DNA of 64,000 nucleotides from positions 868,001-932,000 of the forward strand of contig NZ_JAALDK010000002.1 of the NCBI RefSeq assembly GCF_013366925.1. The letters run 5' to 3'. The stretch is from Paraburkholderia youngii. GTDB lineage: Bacteria > Pseudomonadota > Gammaproteobacteria > Burkholderiales > Burkholderiaceae. Shown piece after piece: positions 33,222 to 41,615 of the stretch. The notes below the pieces were generated by a model. That model made no database searches and was not told the origin of the DNA. It saw nothing but the letters and a program-made list of their open reading frames with translations. The position numbers and the translations under genes are program-made. Within the stretch, counting starts at the first letter, position 1, and every line of letters starts with the position of its first letter.

Positions 33222-34001
33222 TCAGCGAAACGAAATCGTGTGGCCGCCATCCACCGCGATCGTCTGGCCGTTGATATAACCGCCCGAAGGCGAAGCGAGC
33301 ATCACGGCGAGCCCGGCGATCTCCTCGACCTCGCCGAAGCGCTGCGATGGATTACGGCCACGGTACCATTCGACCATCGCCTCGTCCTCCCATTGCGATC
33401 GCGCCATCTCGGTCTTGAACGTTCCGGGCGCGATGCAATTGGCGGTGACGCCCTTTGCTGCGAATTCCATCGCGAGGTTCCTCACGAGCTGCATGTCGGC
33501 GGCTTTGGTGAGCCCGTAAGTTCCCGTCGCGGCATCGCCGAACAGTCCGACCACCGATGCCACCGAAATGAAGCGCCCATAGCCACGCTCGATCATGCCA
33601 GGCACGGTCAATTGCGCGAGCCAGATATTGCTCTGAACGTTGACCTGCATGAACTTGTTGAACGTTTCGTCTTGCAGATCCAGGGTGGATCCGATCCAAG
33701 GATGAATCGCCGCATTGGCCATCACGATATCGACTCGGCCCCACTCGCCGTTCGCCGTGGCCACTAGTCCTTGCAGTTCGGCTTTACGGCCGATATTGCA
33801 CGCGAACGGCATGGCCACGCGGCTGCCGATCTTGTCATTGATGGTTTGCGCGGCAGTTTCGCAGGCGTCGGCGTTCCGGCCGGAAATGACGACTTTCGCG
33901 CCGTGCTCCGCCATGCCGAGGGCGCTGGCGTAACCGATGCCGCGACTCGATCCGGTGACGATCGCGACCTTGTCGGTGAGGTCGAATAGTGATGAGCGCA
34001 T
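33222..34001 (-). CDS. SDR family oxidoreductase
   Basis: 259 residues from MRSSLFDLTDKVA. TGSSRGIGYASALGMAEHGAKVVISGRN, NAAIHPW, SVASVVGLFGDAATGTYGLTKAADMQL (YGLTK) and INGQTIAVDGG are all in place, so a complete classical SDR. Lies between a crotonase and the flavoprotein; oxidation of a hydroxyacyl-CoA or ring alcohol is likely. Confidence 0.88.
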   Translation of the reverse strand: MRSSLFDLTDKVAIVTGSSRGIGYASALGMAEHGAKVVISGRNADACETAAQTINDKIGSRVAMPFACNIGRKAELQGLVATANGEWGRVDIVMANAAIHPWIGSTLDLQDETFNKFMQVNVQSNIWLAQLTVPGMIERGYGRFISVASVVGLFGDAATGTYGLTKAADMQLVRNLAMEFAAKGVTANCIAPGTFKTEMARSQWEDEAMVEWYRGRNPSQRFGEVEEIAGLAVMLASPSGGYINGQTIAVDGGHTISFR

Positions 34002-34053
34002 TGGTACTCCACGAAATGAGCGGACGGATGAACACGAGACTCGGCGAGCGGAA

Positions 34054-34848
34054 TTAGCCTTGCTTGCGTTTCTGCTGAGCGATGAAAGCCGACGCGATCT
34101 GATGATGCTCGTTGCTGAGCGTCGCCGCCAACTGCCGCGCAAGCGTCGTGTCGAGCATCTGCGCCGCGCTGCGATGAAGATGCAGGTTCATCAGCTTCTT
34201 GGTTTCGCGCAGCGCATTGCGCGGTTGCTTGAGCAGTTTTTCAGCAAGCGCCAAGGCCTCGTCCATCAGCTTTTCGGGCTCGACGACGCGATTGGCAAGA
34301 CCGAACTCGACCGCCTGCTGCGGTGTGATGCGGTCGCCGGTGAAGATCAGTTCTTTCGCTCGCAGCAGACTGGTGTAGAGCGGCCACGCCACGGAGATCC
34401 CATCACCGACGACCAGACCGATGTTGATATGCGGTTCCGCGAGAAACGACTTCTCCGACATCAGAACGATGTCGCACAAGGTCGCCATTGTCGCGCCCCA
34501 GCCGACGGCCGGCCCGTTGACCGCGGCGATCAGCGGAATCGGCACGTCGATGAAGCCGTGTATCGTTCGACGCGCGTTCTCCTGGACGTGCGCGGCGAAC
34601 TCGGGGTCGTCGAGCGTCTTGACAAAGTGATTCATGTTTCCGCCAGCACTGAACGCTCGTCCCGCACCGGTGAGAATGCCGACACGCGCGTCGGGGTCCG
34701 AGGCTAGCGCAGCAAAAAGCTTGGGATAGCTGAACAGCATCTCCGTGGTCGACGCGTTCAGATCGTCTGGCCGATTGAGCGTGATGATGCGCAGGCCGCC
34801 GGCGGCTGTCACCTGAATATCGTCTGGAAGATCGTAGAGATTTGCCAT
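34054..34848 (-). CDS. Enoyl-CoA hydratase/isomerase family protein
   Basis: 264 residues from MANLYDLPDDIQ. Crotonase motifs: IITLNRPDDLNAST, RAFSAGGNMNHF, GPAVGWGATMATLCDIVLMSE. The two hydratase glutamates are absent (Thr/Met and His), while an aspartate in LVVGDGISVAWPL could be an isomerase-type acid. The reaction is therefore open. Member of the seven-gene ligase operon. Confidence 0.86.
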   Translation of the reverse strand: MANLYDLPDDIQVTAAGGLRIITLNRPDDLNASTTEMLFSYPKLFAALASDPDARVGILTGAGRAFSAGGNMNHFVKTLDDPEFAAHVQENARRTIHGFIDVPIPLIAAVNGPAVGWGATMATLCDIVLMSEKSFLAEPHINIGLVVGDGISVAWPLYTSLLRAKELIFTGDRITPQQAVEFGLANRVVEPEKLMDEALALAEKLLKQPRNALRETKKLMNLHLHRSAAQMLDTTLARQLAATLSNEHHQIASAFIAQQKRKQG

Positions 34849-34895
34849 GCGGGTACATACGTCCCTTGAGTTAAGCGCTTTGGTTGGGCAGCCGC

Positions 34896-35633
34896 TTATT
34901 TCCCCACCTGCCACGCCATGCCGCCATTCTTCTTTCCTTGCGCCATTGCAGCCTTCTCGATTCGCAAAGCCTCTTCCAGTGAAGTTAGCGCACCCTGATC
35001 GATCACACGCTTGACCGTCGCGACGAGATCGGGCCGGCGACTCGCGATCGTCTTCGCGAGTGAGCTTGCGCGCTCCATCAGTTGATCGTGGCCGACCACC
35101 TCGTTGACGAGGCCAATGCGCAACGCCGTGGCCGCGTCGATCGGGTCACTGGTAAAGCTGATCTGCTTGGCCCACCTCGGACCCACTATATATGGCAATC
35201 TCGCAGTCATACCGCCGCCGGCGAGCGCGCCGATTTTCGTATGCGTATCGGCAAAGCGCGCGCGCTCGGACGCGATGATGAAATCGCATCCCATCGCAAG
35301 TTCCAGACCGCCGGTAACGGCAGCGCCGTTGACCGCCGCGATCACCGGCTTGGTGATGCGCGGCCACATATCGATCATTTCCGCGACCCACGAGCGCGGC
35401 GCATCGGGCGCCGAGAAGTCGTTCAGATCGAGCCCCGCGCAAAAGGCCGGATCGGCGCCGGTCACGATCAGCACACGCAGGCTTTCGTCCGCTTCGAAGC
35501 GGTTCAACGCGCCGACGAGTGCTTCGGTCAATGCAAGGTTCAGCGCGTTGCGAGCCTCGGGCCGATTCAGTGTCAGCGTAAGAACGGCGTCTTCTCGAGT
35601 CACGCCGAGCAAATCGGTTACTTTCGCGTCCAT
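34896..35633 (-). CDS. Enoyl-CoA hydratase/isomerase family protein
   Basis: 245 residues. LTLNRPEARNALN, PAFCAGLDLNDF, GAAVTGGLELAMGCDFIIASERARFADTHTKIG. The first hydratase glutamate (LEL) is kept; the second position is His (DTH), so activity may differ from a standard hydratase. Encoded 19 bp after the small acyl-CoA dehydrogenase subunit. Confidence 0.87.
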   Translation of the reverse strand: MDAKVTDLLGVTREDAVLTLTLNRPEARNALNLALTEALVGALNRFEADESLRVLIVTGADPAFCAGLDLNDFSAPDAPRSWVAEMIDMWPRITKPVIAAVNGAAVTGGLELAMGCDFIIASERARFADTHTKIGALAGGGMTARLPYIVGPRWAKQISFTSDPIDAATALRIGLVNEVVGHDQLMERASSLAKTIASRRPDLVATVKRVIDQGALTSLEEALRIEKAAMAQGKKNGGMAWQVGK

Positions 35634-35652
35634 CGCAATTCCTCGATAGGGT

Positions 35653-36813
35653 TCACGCCAGCGCAGCCAATACCTCGCACTGAATCTGCCGTGCGTAACG
35701 ATTCAGGTGATAGTCCATGTTGCCCAACAACGCGTCGAGTACCAGATGGCGGCGATAGTGATGGCCGACCTTGTATTCGTTCGTAATGCCGTAACCGCCG
35801 TGCAACTGGATGCCTTGCTGCGTCACGAACTTCGCGCTGCGAGTGGTCTGCGCCTTGCAGCCTGAAACCTCGACGCTTCTATTTGGCCCGTTCTCGCTGA
35901 GCGCGAGCAATGCGCGATGCAGTGTTGCGCGCGCCTGCATCGCATCGATCGCCATGTCGGCCATCCGGTGTTGCAGCGCCTGGAAGCTGCCGATCGCGAC
36001 GCCGAACTGCTTGCGGGTCTTCAAATATTCCGAAGCGAGTTCGATGGCATCCTCCATATCGCCTACGAGTTCCGCACAGAGCGCGACGATCGTTTCGTCG
36101 ACGGCGGCCTGCAGCCCTTCGAAGGCATTGCCCGCTTCGCCTAAGACATCGGATTGCGCCACCACGACGCCTTCGAGCAGCAAGTCGGCCGATGGCGTGC
36201 CGTCGAGCAACGCGCAGGTCTTGAGCGTCACGCCCGCCTGCTTCGGATCGACGACGAAAATACCGATGCCATCCTTGTCGCCGGCCGCACCGGCCGTGCG
36301 TGCGACGACGAGGAGGCGATCGGCGACAGGTGCGCCCACCACGAGCGTCTTGTAGCCATCCAGCCTCCAGGTCCCGTCGGTGGTCTTCTTGGCGGTGGCC
36401 GTCACATAGTGCACCTGGCCTCGCGCCTCGCGTTCGCTGTGCGCGACCGCATAAACAGCCTCCCCCGAGACGATCTCGGCAAGCAGCGTCTCGCGCTGCC
36501 CTTCGCGCCCACAGCGAGTCACCAACGACGCGGGAAACACACCGCACATCGCATACGGTTCCAACACCAGCGCGCGGCCGATCTGCTCGGCCACAATGGC
36601 GCTTTCGACGGGCGAGAAACCGAGCCCGCCCATTTCCTCCGGAACGGCGATACCGAGCCAGCCCATTTCGCCGAGCGTGCGCCACGTGTCGCGCGAAAAG
36701 CCTCCTTCTTTCGAGGCCAGATTGCGGCGATGTTCGAACGTATAGCTCTTTTGCACAAAGCGCTGCGCGCTTTCCAGCAGCATCCGCTGTTCGTCGCTCA
36801 ACTCAAAATCCAT
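35653..36813 (-). CDS. Acyl-CoA dehydrogenase, small (FadE27/PimD-like) subunit
   Basis: 386 residues from MDFELSDEQRMLLES. Same plan as the small subunits at 8287 and 13693: EEMGGLGFSPVESAIVAEQIGRALV, RKQFGVAIGSFQALQHRMADMAIDAM, LHGGYGITNEYKVGHHYRRHL. Third large/small pair, with 36892-38103. The window thus codes for three such heteromers. Confidence 0.88.
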   Translation of the reverse strand: MDFELSDEQRMLLESAQRFVQKSYTFEHRRNLASKEGGFSRDTWRTLGEMGWLGIAVPEEMGGLGFSPVESAIVAEQIGRALVLEPYAMCGVFPASLVTRCGREGQRETLLAEIVSGEAVYAVAHSEREARGQVHYVTATAKKTTDGTWRLDGYKTLVVGAPVADRLLVVARTAGAAGDKDGIGIFVVDPKQAGVTLKTCALLDGTPSADLLLEGVVVAQSDVLGEAGNAFEGLQAAVDETIVALCAELVGDMEDAIELASEYLKTRKQFGVAIGSFQALQHRMADMAIDAMQARATLHRALLALSENGPNRSVEVSGCKAQTTRSAKFVTQQGIQLHGGYGITNEYKVGHHYRRHLVLDALLGNMDYHLNRYARQIQCEVLAALA

Positions 36814-36891
36814 GCTGCACCCTCTTTCTGCCGGCAATTGATGCGATTCCCCCCAACGGGAATCGACGGATGTTCGTGGATCGACTCGAGC

Positions 36892-38103
36892 TCACAGGTC
36901 GAACATCGCCTTGGCGATGATGTTTCGCTGAATTTCGGCCGTCCCGCCATAGATCGTGCAAGCACGTCGATAGAAAGCCTCTGCCGCGAGGCCCGGCGCG
37001 TACTCGGGCCCGATAAACGACGAGTCGCGCAGCGCTCGCTCTTCGTTCGGATCAGGATAGAACACGGCACCGTAGTCGCCGATCACCTCGAGCAGCATCT
37101 CGGTCAGCTTCTGATGGAGCTCCGAGCCTCGCACCTTTAGCATCGAGCCGATTGCCATTCCGCCGCTGCGCTCGTCGATTCCTTGATGCAGGATCTTCTG
37201 CACCGCCATGTCTATCGCGCGAACCTCCAGCTCATACTGCGCAAGACGCGCCGCAAACGTCGGGTCCTGGATCAACGGCTTGCCGGCCACGTGCTCGCGC
37301 GACGCGTAGTGCCGGATCTTGCGCAGATAGCGCTTGAGCGCCGGGGCCTCGGCGCCGAGGAACGCGCGCTCGTTGAAGAGCAGAAATTTCGTATACCCCC
37401 AGCCCTTGTTCACTTCGCCGATCAGGTTTTCGGCGGGCACGCGCACGTTGTCGTAGAACACTTCGGCAAGGTGGTTGCAGCCGTCGAGCGAGCCGATCGG
37501 TCGCACGGTAACACCTGGCGAGGTCATGTCGAGCAGCAAAAAGGAAATGCCTTTTTGCGGCTTCGCTTCGGTATCCGTGCGCACCAGCACGAAATTCCAT
37601 TGGCCAGAGGTGCCAAAGCTGGTCCAGATCTTCTGCCCGTTGACGATGTAATGGTCTCCATCGCGAACCGCCGTCGTACGCAACGACGCGAGATCGGAGC
37701 CCGAGCCCGGCTCCGAAAAGCCTTGTACCCAGAACACTTCCCCGCGTTGAATCGGCGGCAGAAAGCGGCGCTTCTGCTCTTCATTGCCGAACTCGCAAAT
37801 CACCGGGCCAACTAGCGACACACCCGCCTGATTCTGCGCCGGCGCGCCCGCCAGATAGCACTCTTCTTCGAATATGTAGCGCTGCATCGCGCTCCAGCCG
37901 GTGCCGCCGTCCGCAACCGGCCAATGCGGCACTGACCATCCGCGCGTCTCATGCAGAATGCGGGTCCAGCGCTGCGAATCGTCGTCGCCTGCGAGAAAGC
38001 CCTGCTGCCCGCGAAAGGCCATATCCGCCGGCAGATGCTGCTTGAGAAACGCCCGAACTTCTTCACGGAACGCCATGTCCGCAGGGTCTACGCGAAAATC
38101 CAT
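36892..38103 (-). CDS. Acyl-CoA dehydrogenase, large (FadE26/PimC-like) subunit
   Basis: 403 residues. WVQGFSEPGSGSDLASLRTTA, GQKIWTSFGTSGQWNFVLVRTDTEA, and the ending YGGTAEIQRNIIAKAMFDL. It follows the ligase gene by 3 bp (38107 stop, 38103 start), so the CoA ester made by the ligase is probably its substrate or close to it. Confidence 0.88.
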   Translation of the reverse strand: MDFRVDPADMAFREEVRAFLKQHLPADMAFRGQQGFLAGDDDSQRWTRILHETRGWSVPHWPVADGGTGWSAMQRYIFEEECYLAGAPAQNQAGVSLVGPVICEFGNEEQKRRFLPPIQRGEVFWVQGFSEPGSGSDLASLRTTAVRDGDHYIVNGQKIWTSFGTSGQWNFVLVRTDTEAKPQKGISFLLLDMTSPGVTVRPIGSLDGCNHLAEVFYDNVRVPAENLIGEVNKGWGYTKFLLFNERAFLGAEAPALKRYLRKIRHYASREHVAGKPLIQDPTFAARLAQYELEVRAIDMAVQKILHQGIDERSGGMAIGSMLKVRGSELHQKLTEMLLEVIGDYGAVFYPDPNEERALRDSSFIGPEYAPGLAAEAFYRRACTIYGGTAEIQRNIIAKAMFDL

Positions 38104-38106
38104 TGT

Positions 38107-40041
38107 TTAGCTTCCGGCGTTTTCAGTACGTTGAACTCGATCTGCATCCGCTGCCGGGGCAGCGTTACCGACCAGGGTGCGCGGCGTGGGCGGCACGCGA
38201 TACAGTTCGTCCACGACGCCACGCCGCCGCTCGAGCACATTGCGTTGGCTGATTGCGCTCTTCGCGCTCAATTCGCCGTTATCGAGCGTCGGCTGCTCGC
38301 TTTCGAGCACGATGCGGACAATACGGGCAGAGCTACCTCCAGCACGCGCGGCGAGCTTGTCGAGCCCCGCCTGGAAGAAGGCGCGCACACCGCGGCTGTT
38401 GATGATCTGGTCGACGTCCGGCATCGGATCGTGGAGGTCGTCGCAAAGCGCACGGCACGCTTCGATGTCGGGGAAGACAAGCGCGCTCAGGTATTCGCGG
38501 TCGTGCCCGGCGATCACGATGTCGCGCGCATACGGGCCAAACACGTTCAGCGCGTACAGTCGCAACTCCGCGACGTTGACCCATGTACCCGTGGATAGCT
38601 TGAAGTTCTCCGCGATGCGTCCGTCGAAACGCAGTCCAAGTTCCAGACGCTGCGGGTCGATGAAGGTTGCGGCGTCACCCGAGCGGAAATAGCCCTCCTC
38701 GTCGAACGCGGCGGCGGTGCGGTCGGGATCTTTCCAGTAGCCGGGCGTAACACAGTCGCCGAAAAAGCGGATTTCCAGCTTCTCGTCCACCGGAGCCACT
38801 TTCACTTTGACGCCGGGCACGGGCAAGCCCGCAATCGCCTCGCGTCGCGGATCCCAGGCTGCCGACATTGGCGTGGGACCCGCTTCCGTCCCGCCGATGC
38901 CCGACATGATAAGAACACGCTGGCCGATGGTTCGCACCGCAAGCTCGTCGAGTTGCGCCCAGATGTGCTTCGGCAGGCTAGCGCCGCCGTAGTAGATGAG
39001 CGCGAGCTTGCTGAAGAATTTTTTGCGCAGCGCCTCGTCCGCCTTCAGATGCGGAATCAGCGAGGCCAGCCCTTGAGGCGTATTGAGGTAGACGACCGGT
39101 GCGATTTCGCGCAACGCCTGCACCGTCGGCCCAATTTCCTCCGGCGTCGGCTTGCCTGGGTCCAGGTAGTACGTACCCCCGCCGTACAGCACCATGCCGA
39201 AGTTGTGCGTGCCGCCAAAGGTGTGATGCCACGGCAGCCAGTCGACGAGATCCGGTGGCCCATCCTGAAGAAACGCGAACACCTGGGCGACTTGCTGTCG
39301 ATTGCTGCACAACATGCGTTGCGGGTAGATGACGCCTTTCGGTGCGCCCGTCGTTCCCGAAGTAAACATGATCTTGCCCACCGTATCCGGGCCGACCGCA
39401 TTGAACGCCTTTTCGACGTCGGCCGTAACCGGCGTCTTCAGCCAGTCGGCGACACGCGAACCGGCACGCCCCTCCGGCAACGGACCGACGACGACACATT
39501 CGACGTCGCCAAACACCTCGCGCAACGCACGGCCATATTGCGCGCCGTCATCAGCTAAGACGAGGCCGGGCGTGCATACGGCAGCGAGTTGCCTGAGCTT
39601 CGAGAAGTCCTGCGACAAGAGCGAATATGCGGGCGTCACCGGAATATAGGGAACCCCGACGTGCAATGCGGCGAGCGCGAACAGCGCGTGTTCGAAGCTC
39701 CGATCCGAAAGAATCATCAACGGACGGGACGGCGACAAGCCTCGGTCGAGCAACGCCTGCCCCAGCGCACGCGCACCGTCGAACGCCTGCCGATAGGTCA
39801 GGGACTCCCATGACTTGCCGTCCGGCGTCCGCCGCGCGAGCAGCGCACGCTCGGGTGTGACACTCGCCCAGTGTTCGAGCCGCTCCGTCAAGCGGACGGG
39901 ATACGGTTCGAGTGGTTCCTTCAGTTCATACACCACGCTTCCATCGGGCCTTCGCTCGACGATCGCGTCCATGCTGCCGAGGCGGATCGGGCGAAACGGC
40001 ACATCCATCAGGGCATCGTGCGAAGCCGTACCTGCATCCAT
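38107..40041 (-). CDS. AMP-dependent acyl-CoA synthetase, feruloyl-CoA synthase-like
   Basis: 644 residues from MDAGTASHDALM (AGGA upstream); an in-frame ATG 84 bp earlier has no clear site. P-loop FTSGTTGAPKGVIYP, the A5-type YYGGASLPKHIW and GIGGTEAGP, YFRSGDAATF, and LRFDGRIAENFKLSTGTWVNV in place of the usual RKKxxIK. This N-terminal layout and length match the feruloyl-CoA synthase group, which activates hydrophobic carboxylic acids with ATP and CoA. First gene of the seven-gene unit, 100 bp from an operator-like site. Confidence 0.88.
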   Translation of the reverse strand: MDAGTASHDALMDVPFRPIRLGSMDAIVERRPDGSVVYELKEPLEPYPVRLTERLEHWASVTPERALLARRTPDGKSWESLTYRQAFDGARALGQALLDRGLSPSRPLMILSDRSFEHALFALAALHVGVPYIPVTPAYSLLSQDFSKLRQLAAVCTPGLVLADDGAQYGRALREVFGDVECVVVGPLPEGRAGSRVADWLKTPVTADVEKAFNAVGPDTVGKIMFTSGTTGAPKGVIYPQRMLCSNRQQVAQVFAFLQDGPPDLVDWLPWHHTFGGTHNFGMVLYGGGTYYLDPGKPTPEEIGPTVQALREIAPVVYLNTPQGLASLIPHLKADEALRKKFFSKLALIYYGGASLPKHIWAQLDELAVRTIGQRVLIMSGIGGTEAGPTPMSAAWDPRREAIAGLPVPGVKVKVAPVDEKLEIRFFGDCVTPGYWKDPDRTAAAFDEEGYFRSGDAATFIDPQRLELGLRFDGRIAENFKLSTGTWVNVAELRLYALNVFGPYARDIVIAGHDREYLSALVFPDIEACRALCDDLHDPMPDVDQIINSRGVRAFFQAGLDKLAARAGGSSARIVRIVLESEQPTLDNGELSAKSAISQRNVLERRRGVVDELYRVPPTPRTLVGNAAPAADADRVQRTENAGS

Positions 40042-40140
40042 CTGAATCGTCCTGTTGTTATCTGGCAAGTCATGTCCCGCGCGCGCTCGCATCGCCATCC
40101 GATACACGCAAATCTTGCGGATCAAGACAAACCAATAATT

Positions 40141-40151
40141 GAACGTCGATC
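40141..40151. promoter_or_regulatory. Candidate operator GAACGTCGATC (one mismatch)
   Basis: One change from GAAC-N3-GTTC; 100 bp upstream of the ligase operon. The divergent gap 40042-40393 carries this site on the ligase side and another on the thiolase side, mirroring the 22.3-22.7 kb gap. Nothing else was seen in the gap. Confidence 0.45.
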
Positions 40152-40328
40152 ATCATGTTGAACCAGCATAGCGCGAAATCGAACCCGCGTCTATCCGTTG
40201 TCACCCACAAGGAAGCCGGATATCCAACCCGCGATCCGGCGCGAATGAAGCACGAAATGCTCGGCACCATCTCATCCTTGCGCACTGCACAATTGCGTGG
40301 ACATGAAAGCGAAAATGCGCTACTTTTC

Positions 40329-40339
40329 GAACATCATTC
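40329..40339. promoter_or_regulatory. Candidate operator GAACATCATTC (one mismatch)
   Basis: One change from GAAC-N3-GTTC, preceded by TTTC as at 5103. It lies 55 bp upstream of the thiolase start, on the plus-strand side of the divergent gap. Confidence 0.45.
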
Positions 40340-40393
40340 ATATTGTTAAACACGAACCGGATCGTAACCGATTCTCGGGACCAAGGAGCCATC

Positions 40394-41575
40394 ATGTCGG
40401 ATGAGGTCGTCGTCACCGCTGCCGTTCGCACCGCTATTGGAGATTTCGGTGGCGCGCTATCGAGCGTTCCGCCCACGACGCTCGGCGCAACCGTCGTTCG
40501 CGCGCTGCTCGAGCGTACGAATCTGCCGGGTGAAGATGTGGGTCATGTAGTGTTCGGCAACGTGATCCATACCGAGCCTCGCGACATCTATCTCGCGCGC
40601 GTCGCCGCGATGGAAGGCGGCGTCAGCGCCGAAGCACCGGCGCTGACGCTCAACAGGCTGTGCGGCTCCGGCCTCCAGGCAATCATCTCCGCCGCCCAGG
40701 CCATCGCGCACGGCGACACCGAAATTGCCATCGGCGCAGGTGCGGAAAGCATGTCGCGCGCAGCCTACGTGGCCACCGGCGCGCGTTGGGGTTCGCGCAT
40801 GGGCGACATCCGTCTGATCGACATGATGGTCGGCGCGTTGACTGATCCCTTCAGCGCTTGCCATATGGGCGTAACCGCAGAGAACGTCGCGAAGAAGTAC
40901 GGCATCACGCGCGACGACCAGGACTCGCTCGCCGTCGAATCGCACCGGCGCGCTGCGCAAGCCATTCACGACGGCAACTTCCGCGAGCAGATCGTGCCGG
41001 TCGCCTTGCGTACGAAAAAAGACGAAATCGCTTTCGATACCGATGAGCATGTGCGGTCGGGCACGACCCTCGCCGATCTCGCCAAATTGCGCCCGGCGTT
41101 CCAGAAAGACGGTACGGTCACGCCCGGCAATGCGTCCGGTCTCAATGACGGCGCCGCAGCTGTCCTGCTGATGGCCCGCCGCACCGCCGAACAACGTGGC
41201 CTTCGTCCTCTTGCGCGACTGGTCTCCTGGGCTCACGCGGGCGTCGACCCGCAATTCATGGGCATTGGTCCGGTGCCTGCCACACGGAAGGCGCTGCAGC
41301 GCGCGGGTTTGACCGTCGCCGACCTCGATGTGATCGAAGCGAACGAGGCTTTCGCCGCGCAAGCTTGCGCGGTGGCGAAGCAACTGGAATTCGACAGCGC
41401 GAAGGTCAACCCGAACGGATCGGGTATTTCGCTCGGTCATCCGATTGGCGCGACCGGCGCCGTCATTGCGGTCAAAGCCATTCACGAGTTGCATCGTTGC
41501 GGCGGCCGCTATGCGCTCGTGACGATGTGCATCGGCGGGGGCCAAGGCATCGCGGCCATCTTCGAGCGCATTTAA
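40394..41575 (+). CDS. Thiolase (acetyl-CoA acyltransferase)
   Basis: 393 residues from MSDEVVVTAAVRTAIGDFGG, AAGGAG upstream. Full thiolase catalytic set: nucleophile C90 in NRLCGSGLQAI, GHPIGATGA with the conserved histidine, and C379 in CIGGGQG. Standard length for bacterial acetyl-CoA acetyltransferases. It would release acetyl-CoA or propionyl-CoA from beta-ketoacyl-CoA, in contrast to the cysteine-less thiolase-fold protein at 20728. Confidence 0.93.
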   Translation: MSDEVVVTAAVRTAIGDFGGALSSVPPTTLGATVVRALLERTNLPGEDVGHVVFGNVIHTEPRDIYLARVAAMEGGVSAEAPALTLNRLCGSGLQAIISAAQAIAHGDTEIAIGAGAESMSRAAYVATGARWGSRMGDIRLIDMMVGALTDPFSACHMGVTAENVAKKYGITRDDQDSLAVESHRRAAQAIHDGNFREQIVPVALRTKKDEIAFDTDEHVRSGTTLADLAKLRPAFQKDGTVTPGNASGLNDGAAAVLLMARRTAEQRGLRPLARLVSWAHAGVDPQFMGIGPVPATRKALQRAGLTVADLDVIEANEAFAAQACAVAKQLEFDSAKVNPNGSGISLGHPIGATGAVIAVKAIHELHRCGGRYALVTMCIGGGQGIAAIFERI

Positions 41576-41615
41576 AGCTTTCCGCAGCGTTATTCGTTCA
41601 ACCAGAAGGAGAGAC

